Assembly: GCF_009792355.1 (NCBI RefSeq) | Contig: NZ_CP047045.1 | Coordinates: 3,746,501-3,810,500, forward strand | Reading direction: 5' to 3' | DNA length: 64,000 nt | Origin: Terricaulis silvestris | Lineage (GTDB): Bacteria; Pseudomonadota; Alphaproteobacteria; Caulobacterales; Aquidulcibacteraceae | The notes under the pieces: model-generated | Seen by the model: the letters and a program-made list of their open reading frames with translations, nothing else | What the model was told of the DNA's origin: nothing | Databases searched by the model: none | Program-made: the position numbers and the translations under genes | Shown: piece by piece, positions 9,359 through 17,858 of the stretch | Layout: every line of letters begins with the position of its first letter | Numbering within the stretch: the stretch's first letter is position 1

Positions 9359-10300
9359 TCAGCGCGCCGCGGCGCAGCGGAGCGACGCCAGCCCGTCAGC
9401 GCCATCATTGGCGTCGAGCTCGCGGGAGGCCTCCACCGGCCGATCAGTCGCAATAATCTCAAGCCCCGTGTCCGCGAACGCCGCATACTGTTCGCGACCC
9501 TCGCGCGCAAAGCGGCCGTCCCATGAGCGCTCCGGATTGCCCAGCGTCCCGAAGATCGTCTCCACCCCACGCTGGTCGAGCGTCACGTTGAGCGCGGCGT
9601 TCGGCTCTTCCGTTCCGGTCCATGCGAGCATGCGCGACAGATCAATGCCGCGACGCTCTAGCGCGTCGATGTCGCTCGCCTCATCGACTGAGATCGAGAG
9701 CATCATCTCCGGCGCGAGGCCGTGCACGCGCACGGCCGCATCGTCGCTGTAGGTAATGAACACGACCCTGCCCATCGCGTCCGCTGCGCGCACTTCGGCG
9801 ATCACGTCCTCGTACGAGACGCCCCGCTTCACATCGACCTCAAGGATTGCCTTGCCTAAAGCCCAATCGAGCGCCTCGCGCAGCGTAGGCGGATGCGCAT
9901 CCAGCACCCGTCCGTCATTGTCGCGCAGCCTAAGCGCCTGAATCTCTGCCAGCGTATGCTCGCGCACCAGGCCCGCGCCTGTGGTCGTGCGATCCAGTTC
10001 ATCGTCGTGCATCAACACGAGCTCATTGTCGCGCGTGCGCGCAATGTCGATCTCCAGGATCGCCGGCGTCCGCGCCACCGTGTTGGCGAACGTCTCGACC
10101 GAGTTCTCGGCAAAGCCTGGCGCCGGCCCGCCGCGATGCGCCGCGTCGATGGTGCGGCTGTTCTCGCGCAAGCAATCGAAGAATGCCGGCAGGTTGTACG
10201 GCGCCAATGTCGATGTTGGCGCGGCGCTTCCGGCCACCAGCGCGTCTTGAACATCGCACGCACTCAGCGCCAACACCGCAGCAATCAGCGCGAACTTCAT
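9359..10300 (-). CDS. Glycerophosphodiester phosphodiesterase, lipoprotein
   Basis: A 313-residue GDPD-family enzyme that would hydrolyse glycerophosphodiesters to sn-glycerol 3-phosphate and an alcohol. A short signal peptide ends in the lipobox LSAC (Cys15), so it is probably anchored in the membrane. Catalytic motifs are present: AAHRGG near residue 54, ENSVETF, EIDIARTRDNELVLMHDDELDRTT-like region, and EVDVKRG. The start at 10300 overlaps the stop of the dienelactone hydrolase gene by 4 nt, so the two are one operon. Confidence 0.9.
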   Translation of the reverse strand: MKFALIAAVLALSACDVQDALVAGSAAPTSTLAPYNLPAFFDCLRENSRTIDAAHRGGPAPGFAENSVETFANTVARTPAILEIDIARTRDNELVLMHDDELDRTTTGAGLVREHTLAEIQALRLRDNDGRVLDAHPPTLREALDWALGKAILEVDVKRGVSYEDVIAEVRAADAMGRVVFITYSDDAAVRVHGLAPEMMLSISVDEASDIDALERRGIDLSRMLAWTGTEEPNAALNVTLDQRGVETIFGTLGNPERSWDGRFAREGREQYAAFADTGLEIIATDRPVEASRELDANDGADGLASLRCAAAR

Positions 10301-10986
10301 GCGAGATACTGATTGAAGAACGCGATGGTCCGGCTGTTCGCCAGCTCGGTCGCTGCCGCGTCGTAGTGCTTGCCGCCTTCGCGGGTGAAGGCGTGATCCT
10401 GCTCCGCGTACTCGTGCACGGTCACCAGCGGATTGGGCGCTAGCGTCTCGCGGATCTGGTTCAGTACCTCGACCGGGATGAAAGCGTCTTTCATCGGGTT
10501 GTGCAGCATCACCGGCTTTTTGATGCCCCCGGCCTCGCCGAGCGCCGTGTGGATGCCGCCGCCGTGGTAGCAGACCGTCGCGTCGGTATCGGTGCGGCAC
10601 GCCGCCAAGAACGCGATGTAGCCGCCCATGCAATAGCCCATGACGCCGGCCTTGCTGACGCCCATGCCGCGTGCATGCGCCAACGTCGCCGCCACGTCCG
10701 TGACGCTTGCGTTCTTGTCGAGCGCATTCATGTGATCGATGGCCTGCTTCCATTCTTCATCGGTTTGATCCGTCAGTTCGATACCTGGCTTGATGCGCCA
10801 GAACAGATCCGGCGCGATCGCGAGGAAGCCTTCGCGCGCCAGCCAATCGGCCTTGCCGCGCATCACCGCATTGACGCCGAAAATCTCCTGCACCGCGACG
10901 ACCACGCCTTTGGGCGTTCCACTGGGCCGCGCCACGTAGGCTTTGAACGAACCATCCGGTCCCTGGACTTCGACCCAATCACCCAT
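10297..10986 (-). CDS. Dienelactone hydrolase family protein
   Basis: A 229-residue alpha/beta hydrolase. The nucleophile elbow GYCMGGY near residue 118 carries the DLH-type cysteine instead of serine; the acid and base are likely Asp in MKDAFIP and His in EQDHAFTR. Other family marks are VVVAVQEIFGVN and APDLFWR. True dienelactone hydrolases open a lactone in chloro-aromatic degradation, but many relatives have other ester substrates and no catabolic cluster is present. It is the first gene of a leftward pair with the GDPD gene. Confidence 0.92.
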   Translation of the reverse strand: MGDWVEVQGPDGSFKAYVARPSGTPKGVVVAVQEIFGVNAVMRGKADWLAREGFLAIAPDLFWRIKPGIELTDQTDEEWKQAIDHMNALDKNASVTDVAATLAHARGMGVSKAGVMGYCMGGYIAFLAACRTDTDATVCYHGGGIHTALGEAGGIKKPVMLHNPMKDAFIPVEVLNQIRETLAPNPLVTVHEYAEQDHAFTREGGKHYDAAATELANSRTIAFFNQYLA

Positions 10987-11067
10987 AGCTCGCTCCCAAC
11001 GCTGTCTCTGAGGCTTTGGCCGCGTTATAGACCGGCAACGCGCACGCCGCGCGCAGGAAGTGGTTCG

Positions 11068-11319
11068 ATGAAGTTCACCGTCAATGTGGAGTGCAGCCCC
11101 GAGGAAGCCCGCCGCTTCATGGGCCTGCCGGATGTCACGCCGATCAACGAAGCCCTGGTCTCCGAGATGACCACCCGCATGCAGAAGAACCTCTCGCTGA
11201 TGAGCGGCGAAAGCATGATGAGCTCGTGGATGAGCGTCGGCACCCAGGCTCAGGACGCCTTCGTAAAGCTGATGACGTCGGGCGCCGCGGCCGCCACGGC
11301 TTCACGTGAAAAGCCCTAA
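11068..11319 (+). CDS. Small conserved protein, DUF6489-like
   Basis: An 83-residue protein starting MKFTVNVECSPEEARRFMGLPDV, a pattern I associate with the alphaproteobacterial family DUF6489; its function is unknown. The C-terminal half is helical and methionine-rich (NLSLMSGESMMSSWM). The gene sits 21 bp upstream of mnmE in the same direction, and one parS-like palindrome lies over its final codons. The ATG follows an AGGAAG ribosome binding site. Confidence 0.75.
   Translation: MKFTVNVECSPEEARRFMGLPDVTPINEALVSEMTTRMQKNLSLMSGESMMSSWMSVGTQAQDAFVKLMTSGAAAATASREKP
11299..11312. other. parS-like palindrome
   Basis: Reads GCTTCACGTGAAAA with an intact CACGTG centre, two mismatches from GTTTCACGTGAAAC. 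It lies over the last codons of the small gene before mnmE. Confidence 0.45.
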
Positions 11320-11333
11320 ACGCGCCTTAGCTG

Positions 11334-11347
11334 TTTTCACATGAAAC
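11334..11347. other. parS-like palindrome overlapping the mnmE start
   Basis: Reads TTTTCACATGAAAC, two mismatches from the parS core. The mnmE ATG at 11341 is inside the palindrome, so ParB binding here could affect mnmE transcription. Confidence 0.4.
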
Positions 11348-12735
11348 CGGACACCATCGCAGCGCTCGCGACTGGCGCTGGCCGCGCCGGCGTTGCGGTG
11401 ATCCGGCTCAGCGGGCCCGCTGCCGGCGCTACGCTGCAAGCGCTGACCGCCCGCGATCTGCCGAAGCCCCGCGTCGCCACCCGCGAAGCCTTCTGCGATC
11501 CGCGCAACGGCGTTTCGCTGGATGACGGCATCGCGCTCTGGTTTCCCGGCCCACGCAGCTTCACCGGCGAGGATGTCGCCGAACTCCAGATTCATGGCGG
11601 CCCCGCGGTAATCGCCGCTGTGATCGACGCCTGCCTCAGCCAGCCCGGCGTTCGTGTCGCCGAGCCTGGCGAATACACCCGCCGCGCCTTCGAGAACGGC
11701 AAGCTCGACCTGGCCGAAGCCGAGGGCCTAGCGGACCTCGTGGACGCCGAAACCGAGGGCCAGCGCCGCCAAGCGCTCCGCCAGCGCCGGGGCGCGCTGA
11801 GCAGCGTCTATGAGGGCTGGCGTGGCCGCCTGATCGAGGCGGCGGCGCTGATCGAAGCCGAGATCGATTTCCCGGACGAGGACTTGCCCGGAGCCCTGGC
11901 GCAGCGGGCCGGGCCCGTCCTGCAATCCCTGGCCGCCGACATGGCCAGCCACCTCGACGACGCCCACCGCGGCGAGCGCATCCGCGACGGCTTCCGTATC
12001 GCCATCATTGGCCCACCCAACGCCGGCAAGTCGAGCCTGCTTAATGCGCTGGCGCAACGCGAGGCGGCGATCGTGAGCGAGCTTCCGGGGACCACGCGGG
12101 ACGTGGTCGAGGTCCGACTGGTGCTGGCGGGTTACCCCGTCTGGATCGCCGATACGGCGGGGCTCCGCGAGGCTGCTGACGCTATTGAAGCCGAGGGCGT
12201 GCGCAGGGCGCTGGCTCGGGCCGAGGAGGCCGATCTTAGAGTCCTCGCGGTGGAAGCCGGTCCTGATGGACCAGCCTGGGCTCAGCGCCTTCTGCGCCAC
12301 GGCGATATTTGGCTCCACACGAAGCGCGACCTTCGGTGGGGGCAGCCGACCGAGATCCCGGGCTACAAGCGGCGCATTCGCTACGAAGACCTCATCAAGG
12401 CTCTTCCGATGATGGGGACGCATCCGCCGGGTCCAATCCCGTTCTCGGTTCTCGACGAGATCGACGTGGCCAACTTGGTCGATCACATCGCTGCCAAGGT
12501 CCACCAAGCCCTCGGCCGCGAGGAGGCGCCGGTGCTCACGCGAGCGCGGCATCGGCGGCTCGTGGAAGAGGCGCGATCGGCGCTGCAGCGCGCGATCCCG
12601 GCGCTGGACCAGGCCGCCGAATTGGCGGCCGAAGACGTGCGCGTTGCGGCTGACCAGATCGGACGTTTGACGGGACGCATCGATGTCGAAGATCTGCTCG
12701 ACGAAATCTTCTCGAGCTTTTGCATCGGCAAATGA
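11341..12735 (+). CDS. mnmE: tRNA modification GTPase MnmE
   Basis: With MnmG it makes the 5-carboxymethylaminomethyl modification at U34 of certain tRNAs. The 464-residue protein has the N-terminal tetrahydrofolate-binding domain (IAALATGAGRAGVAVIRLSG), an embedded G domain with G1 IIGPPNAGKSS (about 222-232), G2 PGTTRD, G3 DTAGLR, and the C-terminal catalytic motif FCIGK. The fourth guanine-specificity motif is TKRD instead of the usual NKxD, and the end of the G domain (residues about 330-385) is divergent. Confidence 0.96.
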   Translation: MKPDTIAALATGAGRAGVAVIRLSGPAAGATLQALTARDLPKPRVATREAFCDPRNGVSLDDGIALWFPGPRSFTGEDVAELQIHGGPAVIAAVIDACLSQPGVRVAEPGEYTRRAFENGKLDLAEAEGLADLVDAETEGQRRQALRQRRGALSSVYEGWRGRLIEAAALIEAEIDFPDEDLPGALAQRAGPVLQSLAADMASHLDDAHRGERIRDGFRIAIIGPPNAGKSSLLNALAQREAAIVSELPGTTRDVVEVRLVLAGYPVWIADTAGLREAADAIEAEGVRRALARAEEADLRVLAVEAGPDGPAWAQRLLRHGDIWLHTKRDLRWGQPTEIPGYKRRIRYEDLIKALPMMGTHPPGPIPFSVLDEIDVANLVDHIAAKVHQALGREEAPVLTRARHRRLVEEARSALQRAIPALDQAAELAAEDVRVAADQIGRLTGRIDVEDLLDEIFSSFCIGK

Positions 12736-12764
12736 GATCGCACGAAAACCCACGTTTGACGCGG

Positions 12765-12778
12765 GTTTCACGCGAAAC
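12765..12778. other. parS: parS site (best match)
   Basis: Reads GTTTCACGCGAAAC, one mismatch from the near-universal core GTTTCACGTGAAAC. It lies about 9.5 kb from the putative origin and about 4 kb before parB, the place where ParB loading sites cluster in Caulobacter. Confidence 0.7.
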
Positions 12779-12798
12779 TGGTGAATTGAAATTAGCGG

Positions 12799-12812
12799 GT
12801 TGCACGTGAAGC
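12799..12812. other. parS-like palindrome
   Basis: Reads GTTGCACGTGAAGC with symmetrical changes (G and G at mirrored positions) and an intact CACGTG centre; two mismatches. It starts 20 bp after the end of the best parS site. Confidence 0.5.
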
Positions 12813-12832
12813 GCTGATGCGTAGCGTCGTGC

Positions 12833-12906
12833 TTCGACAAGCTCAGCATGACGCCAATTCAAACACTGCGCCGCTCCATCAATCGCGTCACCCTGAGCCT
12901 GTCGAA
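12833..12906. repeat. Imperfect inverted repeat (REP-like)
   Basis: Two 21-bp arms in opposite orientation at 12833-12853 and 12886-12906, 18 of 21 positions matching, separated by 32 bp. Each arm contains TTCGACA-GCTCAG. Elements of this look are dispersed between genes in many alphaproteobacterial genomes. It could form a cruciform or RNA hairpin; no coding potential. Confidence 0.6.
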
Positions 12907-12975
12907 GGGCGGCGCGACGCACCGGCGGTAGTGAGCAAGTGACGCGGCAAACCCGCTCCTATATGAACCCAGCAC

Positions 12976-14844
12976 ATGAGCTCTGGACCTGCATACGACG
13001 TCATCGTCATCGGCGGCGGCCACGCTGGCTGCGAGGCTGCGGCGGCGGCGGCGCGTCTGGGCGCGCGCACGCTGCTGCTGACGCACAAGCTCGAGACCAT
13101 CGGCGAGATGAGCTGCAACCCGGCCATCGGCGGCCTCGGGAAGGGCCACCTGGTCCGCGAGATCGACGCCCTCGACGGCGTCATGGGCCGCGTCGCCGAC
13201 GCTGCCGGCATCCAGTTCCGGCTGCTCAACCGGTCCAAGGGCCCGGCCGTCCGCGGCCCTCGCGCCCAGTCCGACCGCAAGCTCTATCGCCAGGCCATGC
13301 AGGCTGCGCTGACGGAGCAGGCCAACCTCGACATCCGCGCCGCCGCCGTCGAGGACCTGATCCTCACCGACGGCGTCGTCACCGGCGTCGCCACGGCTAA
13401 CGGCCGGCTCTTCATCGCGCCCCGGGTGGTGCTCACCACTGGGACGTTCCTGAAGGGCGTGATCCACATCGGCGACAAGCGCATCGCAGCGGGCCGGCAC
13501 GGCGAAGCGCCAGCCATAGGGCTCTCGGACCGCTTGTACGGCGCGGGTTTCGCGATGGGGCGCCTGAAGACCGGCACGCCGGCGCGGCTGCAATCCAGCT
13601 CGATCGATTGGGCGTCGCTTGAGAAGCAGCACGGCGACGAAGAGCCGACGCCATTCTCGTTCCTGACCCAGCGCATCACTAACGCGCAGGTCGCCTGCGG
13701 CGTCACTTACACCAACGCCGAGACGCACAAGATCATCGAAGAGTCGCTCTCGAAGTCCGCCGTCTATTCCGGCGCGATCAGCGGGCGAGGGCCGCGCTAT
13801 TGCCCGTCGATCGAAGACAAGGTCGTACGCTTCGCCGACAAGTCCGCGCACCAGATCTTCCTCGAACCCGAAGGCCTGGATGACGACACCGTCTACCCGA
13901 ACGGCATCAGCACGTCGCTGCCGGAGGACGTGCAGGAGCGTTTCATCCGCACCATCGCCGGGCTCGAGAACGTCGTCATCAAACGCCACGCTTATGCGAT
14001 CGAGTACGACTACGTTGATCCGCGCGAGCTGATGCCGACGCTGGAGACGAAGCGCATCAAGGGCCTCTATCTCGCCGGCCAGATCAACGGCACCACCGGC
14101 TACGAAGAAGCCGCCGCGCAGGGACTCATCGCAGGCCTCAACGCAGCCCGCGCCGCATCCGGAGCAGGGCCGTTCGAGATCACGCGGGCCGAAGGCTACA
14201 TCGGCGTGATGATCGATGACCTCGTCACGCGCGGCGTCACCGAGCCCTATCGCATGTTCACCTCGCGCGCCGAGTACCGCCTCTCGCTGCGCGCCGACAA
14301 CGCCGACCAACGCCTCACGCCGAAGGGCATTGAGCTTGGTTGCGTCGGTTCGGAGCGATCGCGTGTTTTCGCCGATAAAATGCGGGAAATCGACACGGCG
14401 CGAACACTGAGCAAATCACTCCAACTCACGCCGCAGCAGGCGGAAGCGCACGGCCTCAAAGTCAATCAAGACGGCCAGCGCCGCGATGCGCTGCAGCTCT
14501 TGGCGTATCCCTCGATCGACTTCGCTCAGCTCGCTGCAATCTGGCCGGAGCTGGGCTCGTTCTCGCGCCAAGCGCGTGAGCAGCTTGAGATCGACGCGCT
14601 CTATTCCGGTTACCTCGAACGCCAGGCGCTCGACGTCGAAGCCTTCAAGCGCGACGAAGATCTGCGCCTCGATCCATCGCTCGATTACGCCGGCGTTGGC
14701 GGGCTCTCCAACGAAGTGCGCGAGAAGCTCGCGGCCGCGCGTCCGGTCACGCTCGGCCAAGCCTCGCGCATCGAAGGCGTCACCGCCGGCGCGCTCACCG
14801 CGCTGCTGGCGCATGTCAAACGCGAACACAGGAAACGTGCATGA
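12976..14844 (+). CDS. mnmG: tRNA uridine-5-carboxymethylaminomethyl synthesis enzyme MnmG
   Basis: FAD-dependent partner of MnmE in U34 modification. The 622 residues include the FAD-binding [15 protein letters not shown] (8-22), the [12 protein letters not shown] signature (about 47-58), [12 protein letters not shown], the cysteine-bearing [12 protein letters not shown] near residue 275, and [20 protein letters not shown]. The C-terminal helical domain is complete ([20 protein letters not shown]). It overlaps the next gene by 4 nt. Confidence 0.97.
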   Translation: MSSGPAYDVIVIGGGHAGCEAAAAAARLGARTLLLTHKLETIGEMSCNPAIGGLGKGHLVREIDALDGVMGRVADAAGIQFRLLNRSKGPAVRGPRAQSDRKLYRQAMQAALTEQANLDIRAAAVEDLILTDGVVTGVATANGRLFIAPRVVLTTGTFLKGVIHIGDKRIAAGRHGEAPAIGLSDRLYGAGFAMGRLKTGTPARLQSSSIDWASLEKQHGDEEPTPFSFLTQRITNAQVACGVTYTNAETHKIIEESLSKSAVYSGAISGRGPRYCPSIEDKVVRFADKSAHQIFLEPEGLDDDTVYPNGISTSLPEDVQERFIRTIAGLENVVIKRHAYAIEYDYVDPRELMPTLETKRIKGLYLAGQINGTTGYEEAAAQGLIAGLNAARAASGAGPFEITRAEGYIGVMIDDLVTRGVTEPYRMFTSRAEYRLSLRADNADQRLTPKGIELGCVGSERSRVFADKMREIDTARTLSKSLQLTPQQAEAHGLKVNQDGQRRDALQLLAYPSIDFAQLAAIWPELGSFSRQAREQLEIDALYSGYLERQALDVEAFKRDEDLRLDPSLDYAGVGGLSNEVREKLAAARPVTLGQASRIEGVTAGALTALLAHVKREHRKRA

Positions 14845-15191
14845 GATTGGCGCGCGATACGTTGTTCATCCTGCGCGCGCCGTTCGAGGATCCCGAACTT
14901 GAGGGCACGTGGTTCTGCACCTCGTGCGCGACGATGGAAGGCGCGCTGCTCGCCAACCCGCACTGGGCGCGCTCGATCGATGTGAAGCGCTCCGCGTATC
15001 CGCGGCCGCGTCACGAGGTGATCGCGCTGATCGGCGAGGAGAACCAATCACTGCCGGTGCTGGTGCTGGCCGACGCCTCGACACCGCCGGACGGCGCCAA
15101 GGAATTCGAAGGCCGCTTCTTTCTCGACGAGCCCAAGCCCATCACCCGCTATCTCGCCGCCAGCTACGGCGGAGCAGGGCCGCATCCGTGA
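14841..15191 (+). CDS. DUF3088 family protein
   Basis: A 116-residue protein of the DUF3088 type, apparently a thioredoxin-fold-like small protein. It begins [26 protein letters not shown] and carries two close cysteines in [11 protein letters not shown] (about residues 27-30, a CTSC motif), then LPVLVLAD. The function is unknown. It overlaps mnmG by 4 nt (ATGA), so it is probably co-translated with it. Confidence 0.75.
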   Translation: MRLARDTLFILRAPFEDPELEGTWFCTSCATMEGALLANPHWARSIDVKRSAYPRPRHEVIALIGEENQSLPVLVLADASTPPDGAKEFEGRFFLDEPKPITRYLAASYGGAGPHP

Positions 15192-15210
15192 GCCATGCTG
15201 GCTGTAAGTT

Positions 15211-15257
15211 GGAGCGCGGGCCTCCGGCCCGCATGCGCGCCGGGAGGCGCGCGCTCC
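15211..15257 (+). repeat. 47-bp double-hairpin REP element, copy 1
   Basis: Contains two adjacent hairpins (GCGGGCC-TCC-GGCCCGC and GCGCGCC-GGGA-GGCGCGC type) joined by GCATGC-like sequence. The 47 bp are the exact reverse complement of 32268-32314. It lies between the DUF3088 gene and rsmG. Confidence 0.85.
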
Positions 15258-15279
15258 GGCCTGCCAAGGGCGGCGCCAC

Positions 15280-15924
15280 GTGAGCTACGGCCCGGACGAA
15301 TTTCAGCGGGACCTAGGTTCCACCGTTCCCCGTGAAACAATCGCCCGCCTGGAAACCCACCGGAGGCTCCTGGAGGAGTGGTCCGCCCGGATGAACCTGG
15401 TGGGGCCCAAGGAACTGGACCTGTTCTGGTCCCGCCATGCCCTCGACAGCGCCCAGCTCATTAAATTCGCGCCACAGGCGAAATCCTGGGCGGACCTCGG
15501 TTCCGGGGCAGGGTTCCCCGGTTTGGTGGTTGCAGCCTTCCTGGCAGACACACCTGGCGCCTCCGTCCATCTGGTCGAATCCACCGGAAAGAAGGCCGCT
15601 TTTCTTCGCGCCGTGGCCCAAGAGGCGGGGCTGCCGGTGACCGTCTTCAACCAGCGGATCGAGGACTTTGGCCGGGGCCAGGGCCCCTATGACGTCGTTA
15701 CCGCCCGTGCGCTGGCGACCTTGCCGCGACTCATCACCTATGCGAAGCCGATTCTGGATCGCGGCGCGATCGGGCTCTTCCATAAAGGCGCAGACGTTGA
15801 CGCCGAGCTGGCCGCCGCATCCGACGCTCTTAATGGTGGGGCGTTCCAAGCAGACGTGCTGGAGAGCCTCAGCGATCCGCGCGGCCGCATAATTCGTGTC
15901 ACGAAGGCCGCGGCGCGATCCTGA
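15280..15924 (+). CDS. rsmG: 16S rRNA (guanine-527-N7)-methyltransferase RsmG
   Basis: Methylates G527 in 16S rRNA with S-adenosylmethionine. The 214-residue product has NLVGPKELDLFWSRHALDS, the SAM-binding WADLGSGAGFPGLVVA (about residues 70-85), and a second motif VHLVESTGKKAAFL. It starts with GTG at 15280, giving MSYGPDEF. A parS-like site lies within its first 20 codons. Gene order mnmG-rsmG-parA-parB is the standard origin-proximal one (gidA-gidB-parAB). Confidence 0.95.
   Translation: MSYGPDEFQRDLGSTVPRETIARLETHRRLLEEWSARMNLVGPKELDLFWSRHALDSAQLIKFAPQAKSWADLGSGAGFPGLVVAAFLADTPGASVHLVESTGKKAAFLRAVAQEAGLPVTVFNQRIEDFGRGQGPYDVVTARALATLPRLITYAKPILDRGAIGLFHKGADVDAELAAASDALNGGAFQADVLESLSDPRGRIIRVTKAAARS
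15325..15338. other. parS-like palindrome inside rsmG
   Basis: Reads GTTCCCCGTGAAAC, two mismatches from the core, and is followed by A as in the extended parS. Its right half is perfect. Confidence 0.5.
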
Positions 15925-15948
15925 CGCCTCCGAGAAGGAGACGGGGAC

Positions 15949-16737
15949 ATGCGTGTTTTGGCGATCGCCAACCAGAAGGGCGGCGTGGGCAAGACGACGA
16001 CGGCCATCAATCTCGGCACCGCTTTGGCGGCCGCCGGGAAGGGCGTCTTGATCTTCGACACCGACCCGCAAGGCAACGCGTCGACGGGCCTCGACATCCA
16101 TCCGCACGACCGCACCGTCACGAGCTACGACGTGCTCGTTGGTCAGCTGCCTTTGTCGAAAGCGATCATGCCGACGAAGGTGCCGAACCTTTACATCACT
16201 GCCGGCGATGCGCGCCTCTCTGGTGTTGAAGGCGAACTGATGGGCGAAGCGCAGCCGCAGTTTTTCCTGCGCAACGCGATCGACAAATTTCGCGCGGAAT
16301 CGCAGCTGGGCGTGGATTATATGCTGATCGACTGCCCGCCGTCTTTGAACGTGCTGACGGTGAATGCGCTCACCGCGGCTGATGGCGTGCTGGTGCCGCT
16401 GCAAACAGAATACTTCGCGCTCGAAGGTCTCGCGCAATTGGTTGCGACCATCAACGCGGTGAAGGTCAATCTCAACGCCGCGCTCGAGATCCAGGGCGTG
16501 GTGCTGACGATGTACGACAAGCGCACCACGCTCTCTGAGCAAGTCGCGCAAGAGGTGAGGGCGCACTTCCCGGATAAGGTCTATGAGACCGTGATCCCGC
16601 GGAACGTCCGCATCAGTGAGGCGCCGAGCCACGGCCTGCCCGCGATCATCTACGATCAGAACGCAACCGGCAGCAAAGCCTACATCAAGCTTGCCAAAGA
16701 GCTGATCGAACGCGAGCGGATGCTGAACGCAGCGTAG
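15949..16737 (+). CDS. parA: Chromosome partitioning ATPase ParA
   Basis: A 262-residue Walker-type ATPase. The deviant Walker A KGGVGKTTTA occupies residues 10-19 with the signature lysine; FDTDPQGNAS and LIDCPPSLN follow. It forms the nucleoid-bound gradient along which ParB-parS complexes move during origin segregation. A GGAGACGGGG ribosome binding site precedes the ATG. It is the short chromosomal type without an N-terminal HTH, so it does not repress its own operon directly. Confidence 0.96.
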   Translation: MRVLAIANQKGGVGKTTTAINLGTALAAAGKGVLIFDTDPQGNASTGLDIHPHDRTVTSYDVLVGQLPLSKAIMPTKVPNLYITAGDARLSGVEGELMGEAQPQFFLRNAIDKFRAESQLGVDYMLIDCPPSLNVLTVNALTAADGVLVPLQTEYFALEGLAQLVATINAVKVNLNAALEIQGVVLTMYDKRTTLSEQVAQEVRAHFPDKVYETVIPRNVRISEAPSHGLPAIIYDQNATGSKAYIKLAKELIERERMLNAA

Positions 16738-16826
16738 GTTTGGCCGGAAATTTTTACCGGTGGGCAAGGATTGCCCATCAAGTTGTTAAGCATACCGAAT
16801 CGGGTCGGACGAAGGACGAGGGCGAT

Positions 16827-17840
16827 ATGAGCGATTTGAGACCGCGAGGACTGGGCCGAGGACTCTCCGCTCTGCTCGGCGAACCCGTGCGCACTGAAAC
16901 GCCGCCCGCGCCGGCGAACCAGCAGACCGCGCAACCTGTGCAACAGCGCGCGCCGATCGAGCCGCCGCGCAATGTATTCGAACTGCCGGTCACGCAGCCC
17001 GCTGCGCCCGCGCCGACGACTACCGCGCCTGCGCCGATGTCGTCGAACGACGCTGGTCCGCGAGGCCTCGCGATCGACTTGGTGCAGCGCAATCCGCAAC
17101 AGCCGCGCAAGCATTTCGACGAAGCCGAACTCAACGACCTGGCCTCGTCGATCAAGTCGCATGGCGTGCTGCAGCCGATTTTGGTGCGCCCGATTGCGGG
17201 TGGCAAGTACGAGATCGTCGCCGGTGAGCGCCGTTGGCGCGCCGCGCAAAAGGCAGGCCTGCATTCGATCCCGGCCGTGATCCGCGAGCTCAATGAAGTT
17301 GAAGTGCTCGAAATCGCCATCGTCGAAAACGTCCAGCGTATGGACCTCAATCCGATCGAAGAAGCGCAAGGCTTCCAAGCGCTGATCGATCGCTTCGGCC
17401 GCACACAACAAGAAATCGCCGACTCTGTCGGCAAGTCGCGCCCGCACATCGCAAACATGCTTCGCCTCTTGGCGCTGCCTGACGATCTGCAGGAAATGGT
17501 GCGCGACGGCCGGCTCTCGTCCGGCCACGCGCGCGCCATTCTCACTGCGCCCGATCCGCGCGGCCTTGCTCAACGCGCAATCAGCGAAGGCCTGAACGTC
17601 CGCGAGATCGAGCGCTTGGCGCAGGTTGCCAAGGACGAAAAGCACGGCCCGCGCGTCAACACCGGCGCCTCGACCGATGGCAAGTCCGCCGACACGCGCG
17701 CGCTGGAGCAAAGCTTGTCCAATGCGCTCGGTCTCGACGTGACGATCTCCGAGAAGGGGACGGCGGGCGAGCTGAGGGTCAGCTACAAGACGCTGGAACA
17801 GCTCGACGACGTGATCCGGCGCTTGCGCGGCGGCTTCTAA
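16827..17840 (+). CDS. parB: Chromosome partitioning protein ParB
   Basis: A 337-residue ParB/Spo0J. The start MSDLRPRGLGRGLSALLG is the standard N-terminus that contacts ParA. A Pro/Ala-rich linker follows, then the CTP-binding core with QPRKHFDE and GERRWRAA (about 133-140), the ENVQRMDLNPIEEA segment, an HTH (TQQEIADSVGKSRPHIANMLRLL) and a C-terminal dimerisation domain. The ParB clamp loads on parS and spreads by CTP binding. The gap to parA is 89 bp. Confidence 0.96.
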   Translation: MSDLRPRGLGRGLSALLGEPVRTETPPAPANQQTAQPVQQRAPIEPPRNVFELPVTQPAAPAPTTTAPAPMSSNDAGPRGLAIDLVQRNPQQPRKHFDEAELNDLASSIKSHGVLQPILVRPIAGGKYEIVAGERRWRAAQKAGLHSIPAVIRELNEVEVLEIAIVENVQRMDLNPIEEAQGFQALIDRFGRTQQEIADSVGKSRPHIANMLRLLALPDDLQEMVRDGRLSSGHARAILTAPDPRGLAQRAISEGLNVREIERLAQVAKDEKHGPRVNTGASTDGKSADTRALEQSLSNALGLDVTISEKGTAGELRVSYKTLEQLDDVIRRLRGGF

Positions 17841-17858
17841 ACGCGCGACGCTGTTCGC

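Larger units (their letters stand above)
12736..12975. other. mnmE-mnmG intergenic region carrying two parS-like sites and an inverted repeat
   Basis: This 240-bp gap has no credible gene. It holds a hairpin just after mnmE at 12746-12768 (AAACCCACG and CGCGGGTTT arms around TTTGA, no T-run), two parS-like palindromes 20 bp apart (12765-12778 and 12799-12812), and a long imperfect inverted repeat at 12833-12906. It is the best candidate for the main centromere of the chromosome. Confidence 0.6.

Noticed and set aside
9359-10753. Longer version of the GDPD gene
   Set aside because: The extra N-terminal part is antisense-like sequence in the dienelactone hydrolase gene; the lipoprotein signal start at 10300 is far better.
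12859-14310. 483-codon frame on the minus strand
   Set aside because: Lies antisense to mnmG and has no start signal or recognised sequence.
15313-16767. 484-codon frame on the minus strand
   Set aside because: Antisense to rsmG and parA; composition typical of GC-rich shadow frames.
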